Shown in pieces: positions 1 to 9,551 of a stretch of DNA of 64,000 nucleotides. Below the pieces are notes generated by a model that was not told where the DNA came from, ran no database searches, and saw nothing but the letters and a program-made list of their open reading frames with translations. The translations under genes and the position numbers were made by a program. Within the stretch, counting starts at the first letter, position 1. Each line of letters begins with the position of its first letter. This DNA comes from Vicinamibacterales bacterium (GTDB taxonomy: Bacteria > Acidobacteriota > Vicinamibacteria > Vicinamibacterales > UBA8438), in contig CATQHX010000033.1 of NCBI GenBank assembly GCA_958296065.1, positions 24,723 through 88,722 of the forward strand, read 5' to 3'.

Positions 1-369
1 GGCGAGAGCGCCGGAACCAACGAGGAGGCGTACGAAGCCGTGCAGCTCGCCTGGGAGCTGGGTGACCACGACGTCGACCGGGCCGACGACCGGGGCTACA
101 CGGCGCTTCACGGTGCCGCGTTGCGTGGTGCGAATCCGATCGTGGAGTTTCTGGTCGAACGAGGCGCCGGCCTGCTCGCGGAGAGCAACGAGGGCTGGAC
201 GCCGCTGCGCATCGCCGACGGCGTGCACTATACGGGAACCGTCAAGCGTGCCGACCATACGGCCGAGCTCTTGCGACGGATCATGAGGGACCGCGGGGTC
301 TACGATGCCGTCAGACACGCAAGGGACGTCAACAGCGTGGCGGTGGTGAAGCCCGCGGACCAACCCTAG
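1..369 (+). CDS. Ankyrin-repeat protein, C-terminal part (5' end outside window)
   Basis: Frame 1 open from base 1 (GESAGTNEEAYEAVQLAWELG...); ankyrin motifs DDRGYTALHGAALRGANPIVEFLVERGA and NEGWTPLRIADG; same C-terminal layout as the three complete ankyrin genes in the window. Confidence 0.85.
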   Translation, partial: GESAGTNEEAYEAVQLAWELGDHDVDRADDRGYTALHGAALRGANPIVEFLVERGAGLLAESNEGWTPLRIADGVHYTGTVKRADHTAELLRRIMRDRGVYDAVRHARDVNSVAVVKPADQP

Positions 370-384
370 CGCGCGGACGAGCGG

Positions 385-1170
385 CTACCTGCCGCAAGCG
401 TCAGCCACCATGCCCAGGGAGCTGACGTTGATTCGATCGCCGGACGGGTCCCGGATCAGAAAGCCCTTGACGGCCATCCGATGCCCGGCGTGCTCGCCCG
501 GATTGGGGTAGACGTTCATCAACTCGAAGGTCCGCGTGCCGGTCGGACGCGAGCCGAGAGCGCTCAACTCGTCCTCGGTCGAGGCGGACGGGTCGCGTGT
601 GCGAACGGCCCGGGTGCTGTTCGTCAGCAGCCAGCTCCCACCGTCCCCGGTCAGGCAGCCGACCACCTGCACCAGGGCGAAGCTCGGCACGTCGGCCGGC
701 CCGTCCCGGCCCTCGATCCGGATGTCCGCGAGCCCGTTCGGGGTGAGCTCCCGATCGCCGGGTGGGAAACCGTTGAACTCCAGAATGTAGGCGACGCTGT
801 CGAGGTAGGCCTCCTCGCTCAGCGTCGCCGGCTCGTCGAACGGCATCAGGTTCCGGATGCGCACGAACAGCGTGTGCAACGTGTCCTCGCGCCAGTCCTG
901 CATGAACCGCTCGCCGGCCAGTGGACGCGCCTCGTCGGAGCCGCTCATGTCGGGCAGATGGCACGCGCCGCAACTGGTGTCGTAGACGACCTTGCCGCGC
1001 GCCGCCTGCTCGGCGGTGTAGACGCCGTCCCACACCGTCGTGCGATCCTCCTGCGCCGCCCACGCCTCCGTCGCGGCGGCAGGGCCGACCGCCATCATCA
1101 GGACCGCGTACGCCGCCAGTCGAGCGCGCCGGGGAAACGTCTGCCACACGGTCTTGGATCCTGTCTGCAT
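385..1170 (-). CDS. Secreted c-type cytochrome-like protein
   Basis: Start MQTGSKTVW with signal peptide; one CGACH heme motif; YTAEQAARGKVVYDTSCGACHLPDMSG. Confidence 0.8.
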   Translation of the reverse strand: MQTGSKTVWQTFPRRARLAAYAVLMMAVGPAAATEAWAAQEDRTTVWDGVYTAEQAARGKVVYDTSCGACHLPDMSGSDEARPLAGERFMQDWREDTLHTLFVRIRNLMPFDEPATLSEEAYLDSVAYILEFNGFPPGDRELTPNGLADIRIEGRDGPADVPSFALVQVVGCLTGDGGSWLLTNSTRAVRTRDPSASTEDELSALGSRPTGTRTFELMNVYPNPGEHAGHRMAVKGFLIRDPSGDRINVSSLGMVADACGR

Positions 1171-1190
1171 GGTCGAAACGGCTCCGGAAA

Positions 1191-2036
1191 TCAGGGCGTA
1201 GCGGTGACGGTGACGTCGGCCGCCGAGTACAGGTACCCGTCGTCCGCCATCCCGCGAATGACGTAGGTCCCCGGCGTGCTGAACACCGCCGTCGTGACGA
1301 TGCGTCCGTCCTCGGGCAGCGGCGGCGGCGTCCAGCCGGGCGTGTGATCTTCCATCGGGGCGCTCCACGGCTCGAAGTCAACGGTCCCGGGGCCCCGGTA
1401 CTGAATCCAGGCGAGGCGCAGACCCAGCGCGTTGCGGCGTCCCGGAGGGCGGCTGTTGCGGGCGGGCCGCATCTGCGGAATGCCGTCGTCGCGGATGATC
1501 GCGGTCAGGGTCAGCGGCTCGCCCGCCTTCACCGTCCGCTCGGTGCCCTCGACCAGCACGATGGCGGGCGCCGCATTCACGATGTCCGGCGCCCCGCCGC
1601 CGGCCCGGTTCATCGCAATCACCTGATCATCGATGATCTGCTCCGGCACGAGCCACCCCACCGCCCGGTCGGTGCGGCCGTGCGCGGTGACCGTCCAGAC
1701 CAGCTCCTTGTCCCCCCAGTCGGCCGGCACACGGACTCGAAAGATGATGCGCTGCCGGCGCGGGTAGAAGAACGTCGGTTGCCCCTGGTCGGCCGCGCCC
1801 GGCTCGAAGTAGTTGTTCGGCCCGACCGGAATATCGAGGTGCTCCTCGTAGTTCCGGTTCAGGTACCCGAACACGAAGTTGAAGCTGCCGTCGTCGTTCT
1901 GCTCCCAACCCTCGAAGACCGGCTGCAGGTTCTGGCCGCTATGGTAGGTCTGGGCGGTCGCCGCCGGCGCGCCGCCGAGCAGCACCGCACCGACAAGCAC
2001 CGCGACGTTGCGGAATGCGCATCGCCTCGACGTCAT
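1191..2036 (-). CDS. Secreted hypothetical protein
   Basis: Start MTSRRCAFRNVAVLVGAVLLGGAPAATAQ signal peptide; coding-like composition; sits in a minus-strand run with the flanking cytochrome genes. Confidence 0.7.
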   Translation of the reverse strand: MTSRRCAFRNVAVLVGAVLLGGAPAATAQTYHSGQNLQPVFEGWEQNDDGSFNFVFGYLNRNYEEHLDIPVGPNNYFEPGAADQGQPTFFYPRRQRIIFRVRVPADWGDKELVWTVTAHGRTDRAVGWLVPEQIIDDQVIAMNRAGGGAPDIVNAAPAIVLVEGTERTVKAGEPLTLTAIIRDDGIPQMRPARNSRPPGRRNALGLRLAWIQYRGPGTVDFEPWSAPMEDHTPGWTPPPLPEDGRIVTTAVFSTPGTYVIRGMADDGYLYSAADVTVTATP

Positions 2037-2103
2037 CGCTCTCAACCCTTGAGTCCGCGTTGTCCGTTGTCCCGCCGGCGCGAGTTCCGGCACCGCATTC
2101 CCG

Positions 2104-3417
2104 TCAGTCGTTGGTCGACCGCGCGCGCTCCTCCAGCTTGCGCTCGTACTCGTCCTGCGGCATGTGGTAGAAGCTCATCCACGCGAAGCTCATGTCGTCT
2201 ATCGAGCGGTTCCCGAAGCCCACCCAGTTTTTCGGATCGGGGTTGTAGCGGTTCGTCGCCGTGTTGTCGTGCCAGCCGATCACGTGCAGGATGGTGCCGG
2301 CCGGCAGCAGCGGCGCCTCGTGGTCGGCGTAGTTGTAGACGATGTGCCACCCGAAGTTGTGCCCCGTGCAGCTCAGCGTCTCGATCCGGCCGCTCGGGTA
2401 GATCGCCTCGACGCACATCCGGTTGCCGCGAATGTGCATGTGCGGCTGGAAGCCGGTGACCTGCGTCGGCTCGGGCAGAACGTAGTAACCGTCGCTGCGC
2501 GCGTTGTCCTCGCCGGCCCGGATGTCGAGGGTATCGAAGCTGTCCCCGACGTGGCGCGAGATCAGCACGCGCTCCGGCACATGGCCGGCCGGATAGAACT
2601 GGAAACCCACGCGTGTGCGGTCCTTGATCTCCTCGCCGACCGAGCTGTAATGCATGTTGAAGCGGATCCGGGTGCCCGCCTTGATCAACCGGCCGGTGCC
2701 TTCGGGGAAGATGTCGCCGTTCTTGCCCATGGCGTACTCGTTGAGGAAGCCGCCGCCCTCCTCGCCGTTCTCGTCCTCCCAGAGCATCGAGGTCGCCACG
2801 TGGTGCACGACCGGATAGGCGCCGGGCGATGGCTTCGTCTCCACCGCCTTGATGTAGCGGTCCTCGGTCAGCGCCGAGTCCGCCCAGATATTGAGCCAGC
2901 GGTCGGCATCCACCGCCCCGATGGTCTGCTCCTCCGGCAGCTCGACGATCCATTCAGGCGTGCCGATGCGCCAGTCGTCCAGCGCCGCGAGCTCGAGCGG
3001 CGGCGGCGCATCCGCCGGGTTGCCCCGCGGCGCCCCCGCTTCGACCCAGCGCCCGATGGCGGCGATCTCCTCGTCCGACAGCGACGGATCCTCCTTGAAC
3101 GCGCGGACTCCGACGTTGCGCTCGATGTACCAGGGCGGCATCTCGCGCTGCGCGGTCTTGTCGCGGATGGCGCGGGCCCATGGGCGAACTTCCGCGTAGG
3201 TCAACAGCGACATCGGCGCGACAGAGCCGGGGCGATGGCATTGCTGGCAGGCGCGCTGCAGGATTGGCAGCACGTCCTTCGTGAACGTCGGCTCCGCGCC
3301 CGCGGTCTGCGCTCCGGCCAGGCTGACCGCGGCGAACAGCAACAACCCCACGACGGCGGCGACGACTCCGGCGCGAATTGCGACTCGCATGTAGCTGCAG
3401 CAGTACATCCCGTCCAT
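2104..3417 (-). CDS. Secreted cytochrome c-like / copper type II monooxygenase-like protein
   Basis: Signal peptide; FTKDVLPILQRACQQCHRPGSVAPMSLLTYAEVRPWARAIRDK (CQQCH); C-terminal PHMHIRGNRMCVEAIYPSGRIETL region resembles the PHM-like fold. Confidence 0.65.
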   Translation of the reverse strand: MDGMYCCSYMRVAIRAGVVAAVVGLLLFAAVSLAGAQTAGAEPTFTKDVLPILQRACQQCHRPGSVAPMSLLTYAEVRPWARAIRDKTAQREMPPWYIERNVGVRAFKEDPSLSDEEIAAIGRWVEAGAPRGNPADAPPPLELAALDDWRIGTPEWIVELPEEQTIGAVDADRWLNIWADSALTEDRYIKAVETKPSPGAYPVVHHVATSMLWEDENGEEGGGFLNEYAMGKNGDIFPEGTGRLIKAGTRIRFNMHYSSVGEEIKDRTRVGFQFYPAGHVPERVLISRHVGDSFDTLDIRAGEDNARSDGYYVLPEPTQVTGFQPHMHIRGNRMCVEAIYPSGRIETLSCTGHNFGWHIVYNYADHEAPLLPAGTILHVIGWHDNTATNRYNPDPKNWVGFGNRSIDDMSFAWMSFYHMPQDEYERKLEERARSTND

Positions 3418-3771
3418 CGTCCGTCCTCCCTGCTCCTCGCTTCCGGATGGCAGCGCAACCCTCGGCGACCGCGATGCCCGGGTCAACGTTATACCACGGT
3501 AAGGGTGGTGACCGCGGCCTCACGGGCGTCGCGAGACGTGCAGCGGTTGTCCGAGCGGCCGTGGCGCGGCGGTCGGAACCGCGGTGCGCGAGACACGGCC
3601 CACATCCGGCGCCCGACTCGGCAGTGTTAGCATTGACTCTTGTCTCCGTCTGCGGCCGTTTCAGCCGAACGACGGGGGGCGCCGGCCAGCCTGTCGGCGA
3701 AGGCGTTGCAACCACGACGGCAAGAAGGCCCTGCACGGATTTCCCGGCCGTCACGAAAGGCAACCAGGCAG

Positions 3772-4395
3772 ATGGACGTCAAGTGGGAACGGAAGAACAA
3801 GACCGCACTTGCCAGAGTGGAGGGTCGTATCGACGGCGCCAACTTCTGGGAGTTTCAGAGCGTCCTGGAGTCCGGGGTCGAGCCGGACGTACAGACCGTG
3901 GTCGTAGACTTCGAGCAGGTCGCGTTCATCAGCAGCGCTGGGCTGCGGGTCGTGCTGATGCTCGGCAAGCAGTTGAGGAAACGAGGCGCACAACTTAGCG
4001 TCTGCTCGCTCAACAGTTCGATTCGCCGAATCTTCGAGGTCAGCGGATTCGACAGAATCGTGCCGATTCACGGTTCCGATACGCAGGCCATCGACGCGCT
4101 GGCTACTGCTGCGGAACCCGCCGAAGCAGAACCGGGAACGCTCAGGAACGAGATCGATTTCGATATCGTCGGGGACAACCTGAAGGATATAGCGGGATTC
4201 ACGCTCGACAAGTACGAGTACATCAACGACTGCACCCTGTCGCGGGAGACGCGCCAGGAAGCACTGGCGCGAATCAACGACGCCCTGTGGCAGTGCGTCG
4301 AGCAATCGAAGCGCGAGCGGCTGTTGCTCCTCCAGAAGATGTTCGTTGCCGCCTCCGAAGCTCTCGAGAAGACGGTCGGTTCCACCGACGGCTGA
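3772..4395 (+). CDS. STAS-domain (anti-sigma factor antagonist-like) protein with C-terminal helical extension
   Basis: VVVDFEQVAFISSAGLRVVLMLGKQLRKRGAQLSVCSLNSSIRRIFEVSGFDRIVPI is a typical STAS motif. Confidence 0.85.
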   Translation: MDVKWERKNKTALARVEGRIDGANFWEFQSVLESGVEPDVQTVVVDFEQVAFISSAGLRVVLMLGKQLRKRGAQLSVCSLNSSIRRIFEVSGFDRIVPIHGSDTQAIDALATAAEPAEAEPGTLRNEIDFDIVGDNLKDIAGFTLDKYEYINDCTLSRETRQEALARINDALWQCVEQSKRERLLLLQKMFVAASEALEKTVGSTDG

Positions 4396-4483
4396 CGTGG
4401 GAGGCGACCCTCCCCGGTCCGCACACCTCGACCCGGCCGCACGAAGCCACGGCCGGTGCAAGTCCTTGCCACGGTGACGCCGG

Positions 4484-5260
4484 CTACCGGTCGGCGGTGA
4501 CCTCGTCGTAGAACGCCTGCAGTGCAGCGGGCCGGAACGGCCAGTCCAGGTCGTCCGTCCGTACGCGCTCCGGCACGTCGTCGCGACTGACCCCCGCCTC
4601 GATCGCCGCGCGCATCCGGTCCTGCAGGGTCTGCATCCGGTCGCGGAAGGTACGGACCTCGTCCCTCCCCAGAATGGGACCGTGGCCCGGGATCACCGTA
4701 TCGAAATCCAGGCCCAGCACGCCGTCCAGCGTCGCCGTCCACGCCAGCCCGCTTCCGCCGTTGCCGTAGTCCATGAAGGGCGACAGCGTGCTCCCGTCCG
4801 ATCGCTGGCCCCAGATGAAGAGATCGCCGGTATGAATCGTCCGCAGGTCGGGGAAATAAATGACCGCGTCGCCGTTCGTGTGTCCACGCCCGAAGTGATG
4901 CGCCCGCGCCTCGACGCCGCCCAGGAACAACGATGTCTCATCTCCGAAGACGATGCGCGGCGCGCCGGGCTGGTTGTTGCGGAGCATGTTGCCGCGCGCG
5001 TTCTTGTGCGAGATCACCTCGCCGACCGCCATGAAGTCGGCGTTGCTGCCGGCGTGATCGCCGTGGTGATGGGTGTCCAGCACGTACTTGATCGGCAGCG
5101 ACGTCACCTTGCCCACCTCGGACGTGATCATGCGAAAGCTGTGCGGGAACTTGTTGTCGACGATGATCACGCCGTCGTTGGTGACCCGGACGGCCACGTT
5201 CCCCCCGGTCACGCCGCCGTCGTAGCCGGGAATGACGTACAGTCCGTTCTTGCCCGGCAC
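4484..5260 (-). CDS. MBL-fold metallo-hydrolase (5' end probably frameshifted, see findings)
   Basis: DTHHHGDHAGSN motif; open frame starts at GTG; signal-peptide-like sequence lies upstream in another frame. Confidence 0.8.
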   Translation of the reverse strand: MPGKNGLYVIPGYDGGVTGGNVAVRVTNDGVIIVDNKFPHSFRMITSEVGKVTSLPIKYVLDTHHHGDHAGSNADFMAVGEVISHKNARGNMLRNNQPGAPRIVFGDETSLFLGGVEARAHHFGRGHTNGDAVIYFPDLRTIHTGDLFIWGQRSDGSTLSPFMDYGNGGSGLAWTATLDGVLGLDFDTVIPGHGPILGRDEVRTFRDRMQTLQDRMRAAIEAGVSRDDVPERVRTDDLDWPFRPAALQAFYDEVTADR

Positions 5261-5429
5261 GGGCCGGATCGCCGTCAGATCCGCGAGCTCCTCGGGCGTG
5301 AGCGCGCGGGCTGCGCCGCCGCCAGCAGTCCAGCCGCCGCCAGCACGACCGCCGACATCATCGCAATCATCTTCAGTTCACGCATCGTCATCCTCCGCGC
5401 GCAATCTTAGACGATGGAGGCGCCGACCA

Positions 5430-5699
5430 TCAGCGCAGGAACCAGGGCAGCACACGGACTCCCTTGAAGTCGAAGGTGTCGGTTCCCCCATGGACCAGGA
5501 CGCCGCCCCGATTCGGATTGCCCGGGATCGACGTCCGCCAGACGAGGGCGTCCACCGCATCGGCCGCAACCGTCCGGCCGGTTACGTCTTCATGGCCCTC
5601 AGCCAATGAACGCTTCGCCAAGGCTACAAGGCTCCCGAACACCTCTCCGGAGATCGTGAGGTCCACATTGAAGACGTAACCGCCCTCGAAATTCTCCAT
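5430..5699 (-). CDS. Small hypothetical protein downstream of ParA-like gene
   Basis: 89-aa ORF, 45 nt after the ParA-like stop on the same strand. Confidence 0.4.
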   Translation of the reverse strand: MENFEGGYVFNVDLTISGEVFGSLVALAKRSLAEGHEDVTGRTVAADAVDALVWRTSIPGNPNRGGVLVHGGTDTFDFKGVRVLPWFLR

Positions 5700-5744
5700 G
5701 GCGCTGCGAAAGATGCCCTGCAGCTTTCCATCTTGCGGCCTAAC

Positions 5745-6743
5745 TCAGTCCAACGGCTCGCGGACTCCACACTTGTCAGCTATCGTGCGCGCCAGCTTCT
5801 CGAAATCCCGGTAGCAGTCCTGTACCGCGTAGATGTGTCCACCGAGCGCGCCGTCCGCTGCCTTGAGATGGAACATCGGCTTGCGGGCTTCATGAGCCAT
5901 GGCCATCAGGCTGCGATAGTGCTTCAGCGTGGCCAGACATTCGGAGTCGTCGTCCGTCGAGGATACCTTGCCGCCCACCGGTTCAAGAACCTCCTGGCGA
6001 TAGACGTGCGGAATCCTCTTGATCCATTTCTGGTATGCCTGAACGGGACGACCCGCACGAACCGCATGCTGCATCACGATGTAGCCGGACGGCACGATAT
6101 CGGCCGACGGCAGCTCCAGATCCTGCACGGCGGGACGGCGTTCCAGGCGATCCTGCCAATCGCTGCGCCACTCGCGGAGCGTCGGTCCAACATTGCGGAG
6201 GGCCTGCAGGGAGAACAGATCGGGAGCAAGCGGAAAGGCGACGAAGTTCGCCGCAATAATCGCCGCCCGATTGATGGCGCCCAGATTCGGACCGACGTCG
6301 ATCAACGCCAAGTCGGCTTTTTGCTTGTCGGCGGCGTTGAGAATCGTTCTATGAAACGCCGACTCTGTGCGAAACGCCGACTCGTCACGGCCCAAACATT
6401 CCGGCCACGCCGAAGACAACTTCGCCTCGAAGCTGGACAGCCCCAAATCGCCGACGACCAAGCCGAGGTTGGCCGCAATCTGCTCGACGTGTGGCTCCCG
6501 GATGTCGCCGAGCCCTCTCAGGATGGGTGACACGGCACCGAGAATGCTGTCGGGGTGCCCGCCGTCAGGCCACAGCTCCTCCAGCCGGTCCTCGCGAAGA
6601 AAAACGGTGCTCAGGTTCGCCTGCGGATCGAGGTCCGCGGCCACCACCGAGTACCCGAGTTCCGCGTACATCCAGGCCAAGTGGTAGACCAGCGTCGTCT
6701 TGCCGACGCCTCCCTTGTTGTTGAAGAAGGCAATCGTCTTCAC
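5745..6743 (-). CDS. ParA/MinD-type ATPase
   Basis: VKTIAFFNNKGGVGKTTLVYHLAWMYAELGYSVVAADLDPQANLS (deviant Walker A, GTG start); overlaps upstream gene by 4 nt. Confidence 0.85.
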   Translation of the reverse strand: MKTIAFFNNKGGVGKTTLVYHLAWMYAELGYSVVAADLDPQANLSTVFLREDRLEELWPDGGHPDSILGAVSPILRGLGDIREPHVEQIAANLGLVVGDLGLSSFEAKLSSAWPECLGRDESAFRTESAFHRTILNAADKQKADLALIDVGPNLGAINRAAIIAANFVAFPLAPDLFSLQALRNVGPTLREWRSDWQDRLERRPAVQDLELPSADIVPSGYIVMQHAVRAGRPVQAYQKWIKRIPHVYRQEVLEPVGGKVSSTDDDSECLATLKHYRSLMAMAHEARKPMFHLKAADGALGGHIYAVQDCYRDFEKLARTIADKCGVREPLD

Positions 6744-7924
6744 GACCGCCTCCGGATGGTCGCCAAGACATGGGACGTCTCGAACGTGAACTCCGCCTCC
6801 GGGTTCCCGTTCTTCCGCAAGGCGTCCTGCGCGCGGATGACCCCGCGCCCGAAAGCGTTCACGTAGCCGAGGGTCGCCAAGGCCTCGGAAAGAACCGGAT
6901 TGCGATAGTCCGTTTGTCGCGGGAAGTTCTCCGGTGACGCCATGCCGTACAACCCGCCGGGGTTCTGGATTTCTATCCGGTCGTCGTACCAAGAGAACCG
7001 GACGGGTGCATTCGACTCATAGGACCGGTGCATGATTGCGTTCAGCAGCAGCTCGCGAATCGCCACCGGCGGGTAGTCAAGTGCTGTTCGCTCGCGAAGG
7101 GCCGACTCCGCCACGGGACGCGGCTGTGCGGGAAGAGAGACGAACGCCTCGACTTCCCTCAGTACCGTGATCAGGTCGCCGCTGAATCGTCTCTCCGCGA
7201 TCGGGTCGTCCGCCATCGTCGTCCCCGCCCAGCGGACGAATTGAATCCAGGCGCCGGGCATCCAGCGCAGGGGGTCCCTGCTGAACAGCAGTGCCCCCGC
7301 ATTGGTCGGACCGTCGGCGGTTAGATCATAGAACCGGAGCGATGCCATCTGCTCCTCGTCCGCTCGGTTGTTCTCGTCGATGACGGAACGCTCCACGGCC
7401 GCCGGCAGATAGGTGACCAGAAACAAATCGAGAGTCAGGTCGGTCATCGTGCAGCCCATGCACGGGCGGACATCGAAGGTCCGCTGCAAAGCGGCCCGCT
7501 TCTCGATCAGGATCCGTTCTTCCTGCTGATTCGCCCCGCGCCGTGACGGCCCCACGCGAATCCAGACACGGCCCTTGTAGCGCACGGGCGGCAGGTCCGA
7601 GGGCAGCACCTCAACCACCGCCACCTCACCCTCCGGCAGTGTGTACTTCTGCACGGTCATGGCCGGGAGCGGTTCGATGTTGACATTGGAACGCAAGGCT
7701 CCGAGATTCTTCAGCAGCTCGTCGCCGACGGTCAGGCCGCTGAACCCTCCCTTGTCATTCACGCCGATGACGAGGTACCCGGGCTGCCTGTGGTTGGGAA
7801 AATCGTTGGCGAAGGCGCAGACCGCCTCCCCGAACTTGTCCGTCTTAGTCGTCGAGATCGTGAGCTCGACGCGGTCCGACTCGTGGTCCGCAATCAGCGC
7901 GCGCAATTCTTCCGTCGTCAGCAT
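6740..7924 (-). CDS. AlbA_2 (Schlafen-type) DNA-binding / RecG-like ATP-binding protein
   Basis: N-terminal ESDRVELTISTTKTDKFGEAVCAFANDFPN...GYLVIGVND (AlbA_2); C-terminal REILLNAIMHRSYESNAPVRFSWYDDRIEIQNPGGLYG-like HATPase/COG2865 motif. Confidence 0.8.
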   Translation of the reverse strand: MLTTEELRALIADHESDRVELTISTTKTDKFGEAVCAFANDFPNHRQPGYLVIGVNDKGGFSGLTVGDELLKNLGALRSNVNIEPLPAMTVQKYTLPEGEVAVVEVLPSDLPPVRYKGRVWIRVGPSRRGANQQEERILIEKRAALQRTFDVRPCMGCTMTDLTLDLFLVTYLPAAVERSVIDENNRADEEQMASLRFYDLTADGPTNAGALLFSRDPLRWMPGAWIQFVRWAGTTMADDPIAERRFSGDLITVLREVEAFVSLPAQPRPVAESALRERTALDYPPVAIRELLLNAIMHRSYESNAPVRFSWYDDRIEIQNPGGLYGMASPENFPRQTDYRNPVLSEALATLGYVNAFGRGVIRAQDALRKNGNPEAEFTFETSHVLATIRRRS

Positions 7925-8038
7925 GACCCTGTGCGGGTCCAGCGTACAACAGGAGATTTCCGGCGAACGATGGCCGCCGCAGGCACCTTTCCATCGGACG
8001 CTCGCGACGAGTCCGGAGCCACAGGTGACGCCCGCGGT

Positions 8039-8371
8039 TCAGGGGCCGGCTTCGATCAACTCCAGGCCATCCCGTCGAGGTCCTCGATCAGCACGGCGCG
8101 GGATCTCGCCGAAGGGATACGGGCCTTCCAGGATCGGAACACCCCGCGACTCCAGGTGGGCCAGCACGGGATCCGGATCGACGGAGTTGACGTGGATGTG
8201 GTGGAAGCCGGGTGCGGGAAGCGCGACCGCCGCCGATGGGCCGCCGTCTCCAACCTCGGAGGGCGGTTCGGAGCCGGTCGGGCCGCCGGAGCAGGCACCG
8301 GCGGCCGCCAGCGCCAGCGTCCACGTCATTCTCATGAGACCGCTGCGACTCGGTGGCAGGAAGTCATGCAT
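8039..8371 (-). pseudogene. Degraded VOC/glyoxalase-like lipoprotein
   Basis: Lipobox LAAAGAC; GFHHIHVNSVDPD start motif joined directly to a typical VOC C-terminus (AHLESRGVPILEGPYPFGEIPR...LELIEAGP); middle of the domain missing; IEDLDGMA residues lie in another frame. Confidence 0.5.
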
Positions 8372-9518
8372 TGGCTTCGATTCCCTCGCGCGTTTCGGCA
8401 ATCACCAGATCGACCACGGCGCGCAGCGCCTCGTCCTCGGTGTCGCCCTCCAGCCGGCGGAGACGGAAGAGGTCGAGCTGCCGGTCGGCCCCGCTGCCTT
8501 CCTGGATGATGGCGAGCACGTGACGCAGCTCCTCCTCGCACCCGAGCGCATCAGCGTCCTCCGCCAGGTCCTCGACGAGCCGCGCGGCATGGTCCTCGAT
8601 ATCCACGCGTCCGCCGTCGCCGCCCACGTCGCCCAGGAACGCAAGCACGCCGTAACGCTGGGCGAGCCAGCGGTTCTCGGCGATGATCTCAGTCGGCGGA
8701 TCGGGCGGCAGCCGCCCCTGGCTGTCGAGGCGCAGCAGCCGCCGGACCAGCGAGGCATAGAGCGCGACGATGCCCGTCACGTCGTCGAGGCGCGGACAGA
8801 CATCGCAGATTCGCATCTCCACCGTCGGGAAGCGGTGGGACGGGCGTATGTCCCACCACAGCTCGCTGCCGTTCTGGATGAAGTTCATGCGCTGGTAGGC
8901 CGCGACGAGCCGATCGTAGTCCGCCCAGGAGGCCAGGGGTCCCGGCAGATTCGTGCGCGGCAACGCCCCCATGATGGTCAGCCGGTAGGACTTGAAACCG
9001 GTCTCACGCCCGGCGCGGAACGGCGACGACGCCGAGAGCGCGTGGAAGAGCGGCAGGTACCGCCGCATCGCCGTCATCACCCGGATCCGCGAGTCGGGGT
9101 CCCCGAAGCCGGCATGAATGTGCATGCCGCCGACCAAAAGCTGCCGCACGCTGTCCTGGAACGTGACCGCGAACCGCTCGTAACGCTCCTTCGGCGTGAT
9201 CAACTGGGACCGCCACTCGGCGAACGGATGGCACGACGCCGCCAGCACCGAGACCCCGTGCTTCCCGGCCGACTCGACGACCACCCGCCGGGCTTCCCGG
9301 ACCGCCTGGCGCGCCTCCGCCACCGAGGCGCAGACCTTCGTGCTGGTCTCGATCTGCGTCCGCAGGACCTCGTGCGCGATGGTGTGCGGCCCGCGGCCCC
9401 GTTCGCACGCCTCGAAGATGCCGGGGTCCGGATCCGACTCCAGGTCGCGGGTCTCGGGGTCGACGAGGAAGAACTCCTCCTCGACGCCAAGCTTGATGGT
9501 GAGATCCGGTTCGCTCAT
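8364..9518 (-). CDS. ybdK: Carboxylate-amine ligase, YbdK/GCS2 family
   Basis: IKLGVEEEFFLVDPETRDL...HEVLRTQIETSTKVC...GGMHIHAGFGDPDSRIRVMTAMRRYLPLFHALSASSPF. Confidence 0.85.
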   Translation of the reverse strand: MSEPDLTIKLGVEEEFFLVDPETRDLESDPDPGIFEACERGRGPHTIAHEVLRTQIETSTKVCASVAEARQAVREARRVVVESAGKHGVSVLAASCHPFAEWRSQLITPKERYERFAVTFQDSVRQLLVGGMHIHAGFGDPDSRIRVMTAMRRYLPLFHALSASSPFRAGRETGFKSYRLTIMGALPRTNLPGPLASWADYDRLVAAYQRMNFIQNGSELWWDIRPSHRFPTVEMRICDVCPRLDDVTGIVALYASLVRRLLRLDSQGRLPPDPPTEIIAENRWLAQRYGVLAFLGDVGGDGGRVDIEDHAARLVEDLAEDADALGCEEELRHVLAIIQEGSGADRQLDLFRLRRLEGDTEDEALRAVVDLVIAETREGIEANA

Positions 9519-9551
9519 TGCGGCAAGAAACAACCCCGCCGGGGCCGTGGG

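Noticed and set aside
5745-6743. Plasmid/chromosome partition locus
   Set aside because: No ParB-like gene or parS-like palindromes seen; the ParA-type gene overlaps an AlbA_2 gene instead.
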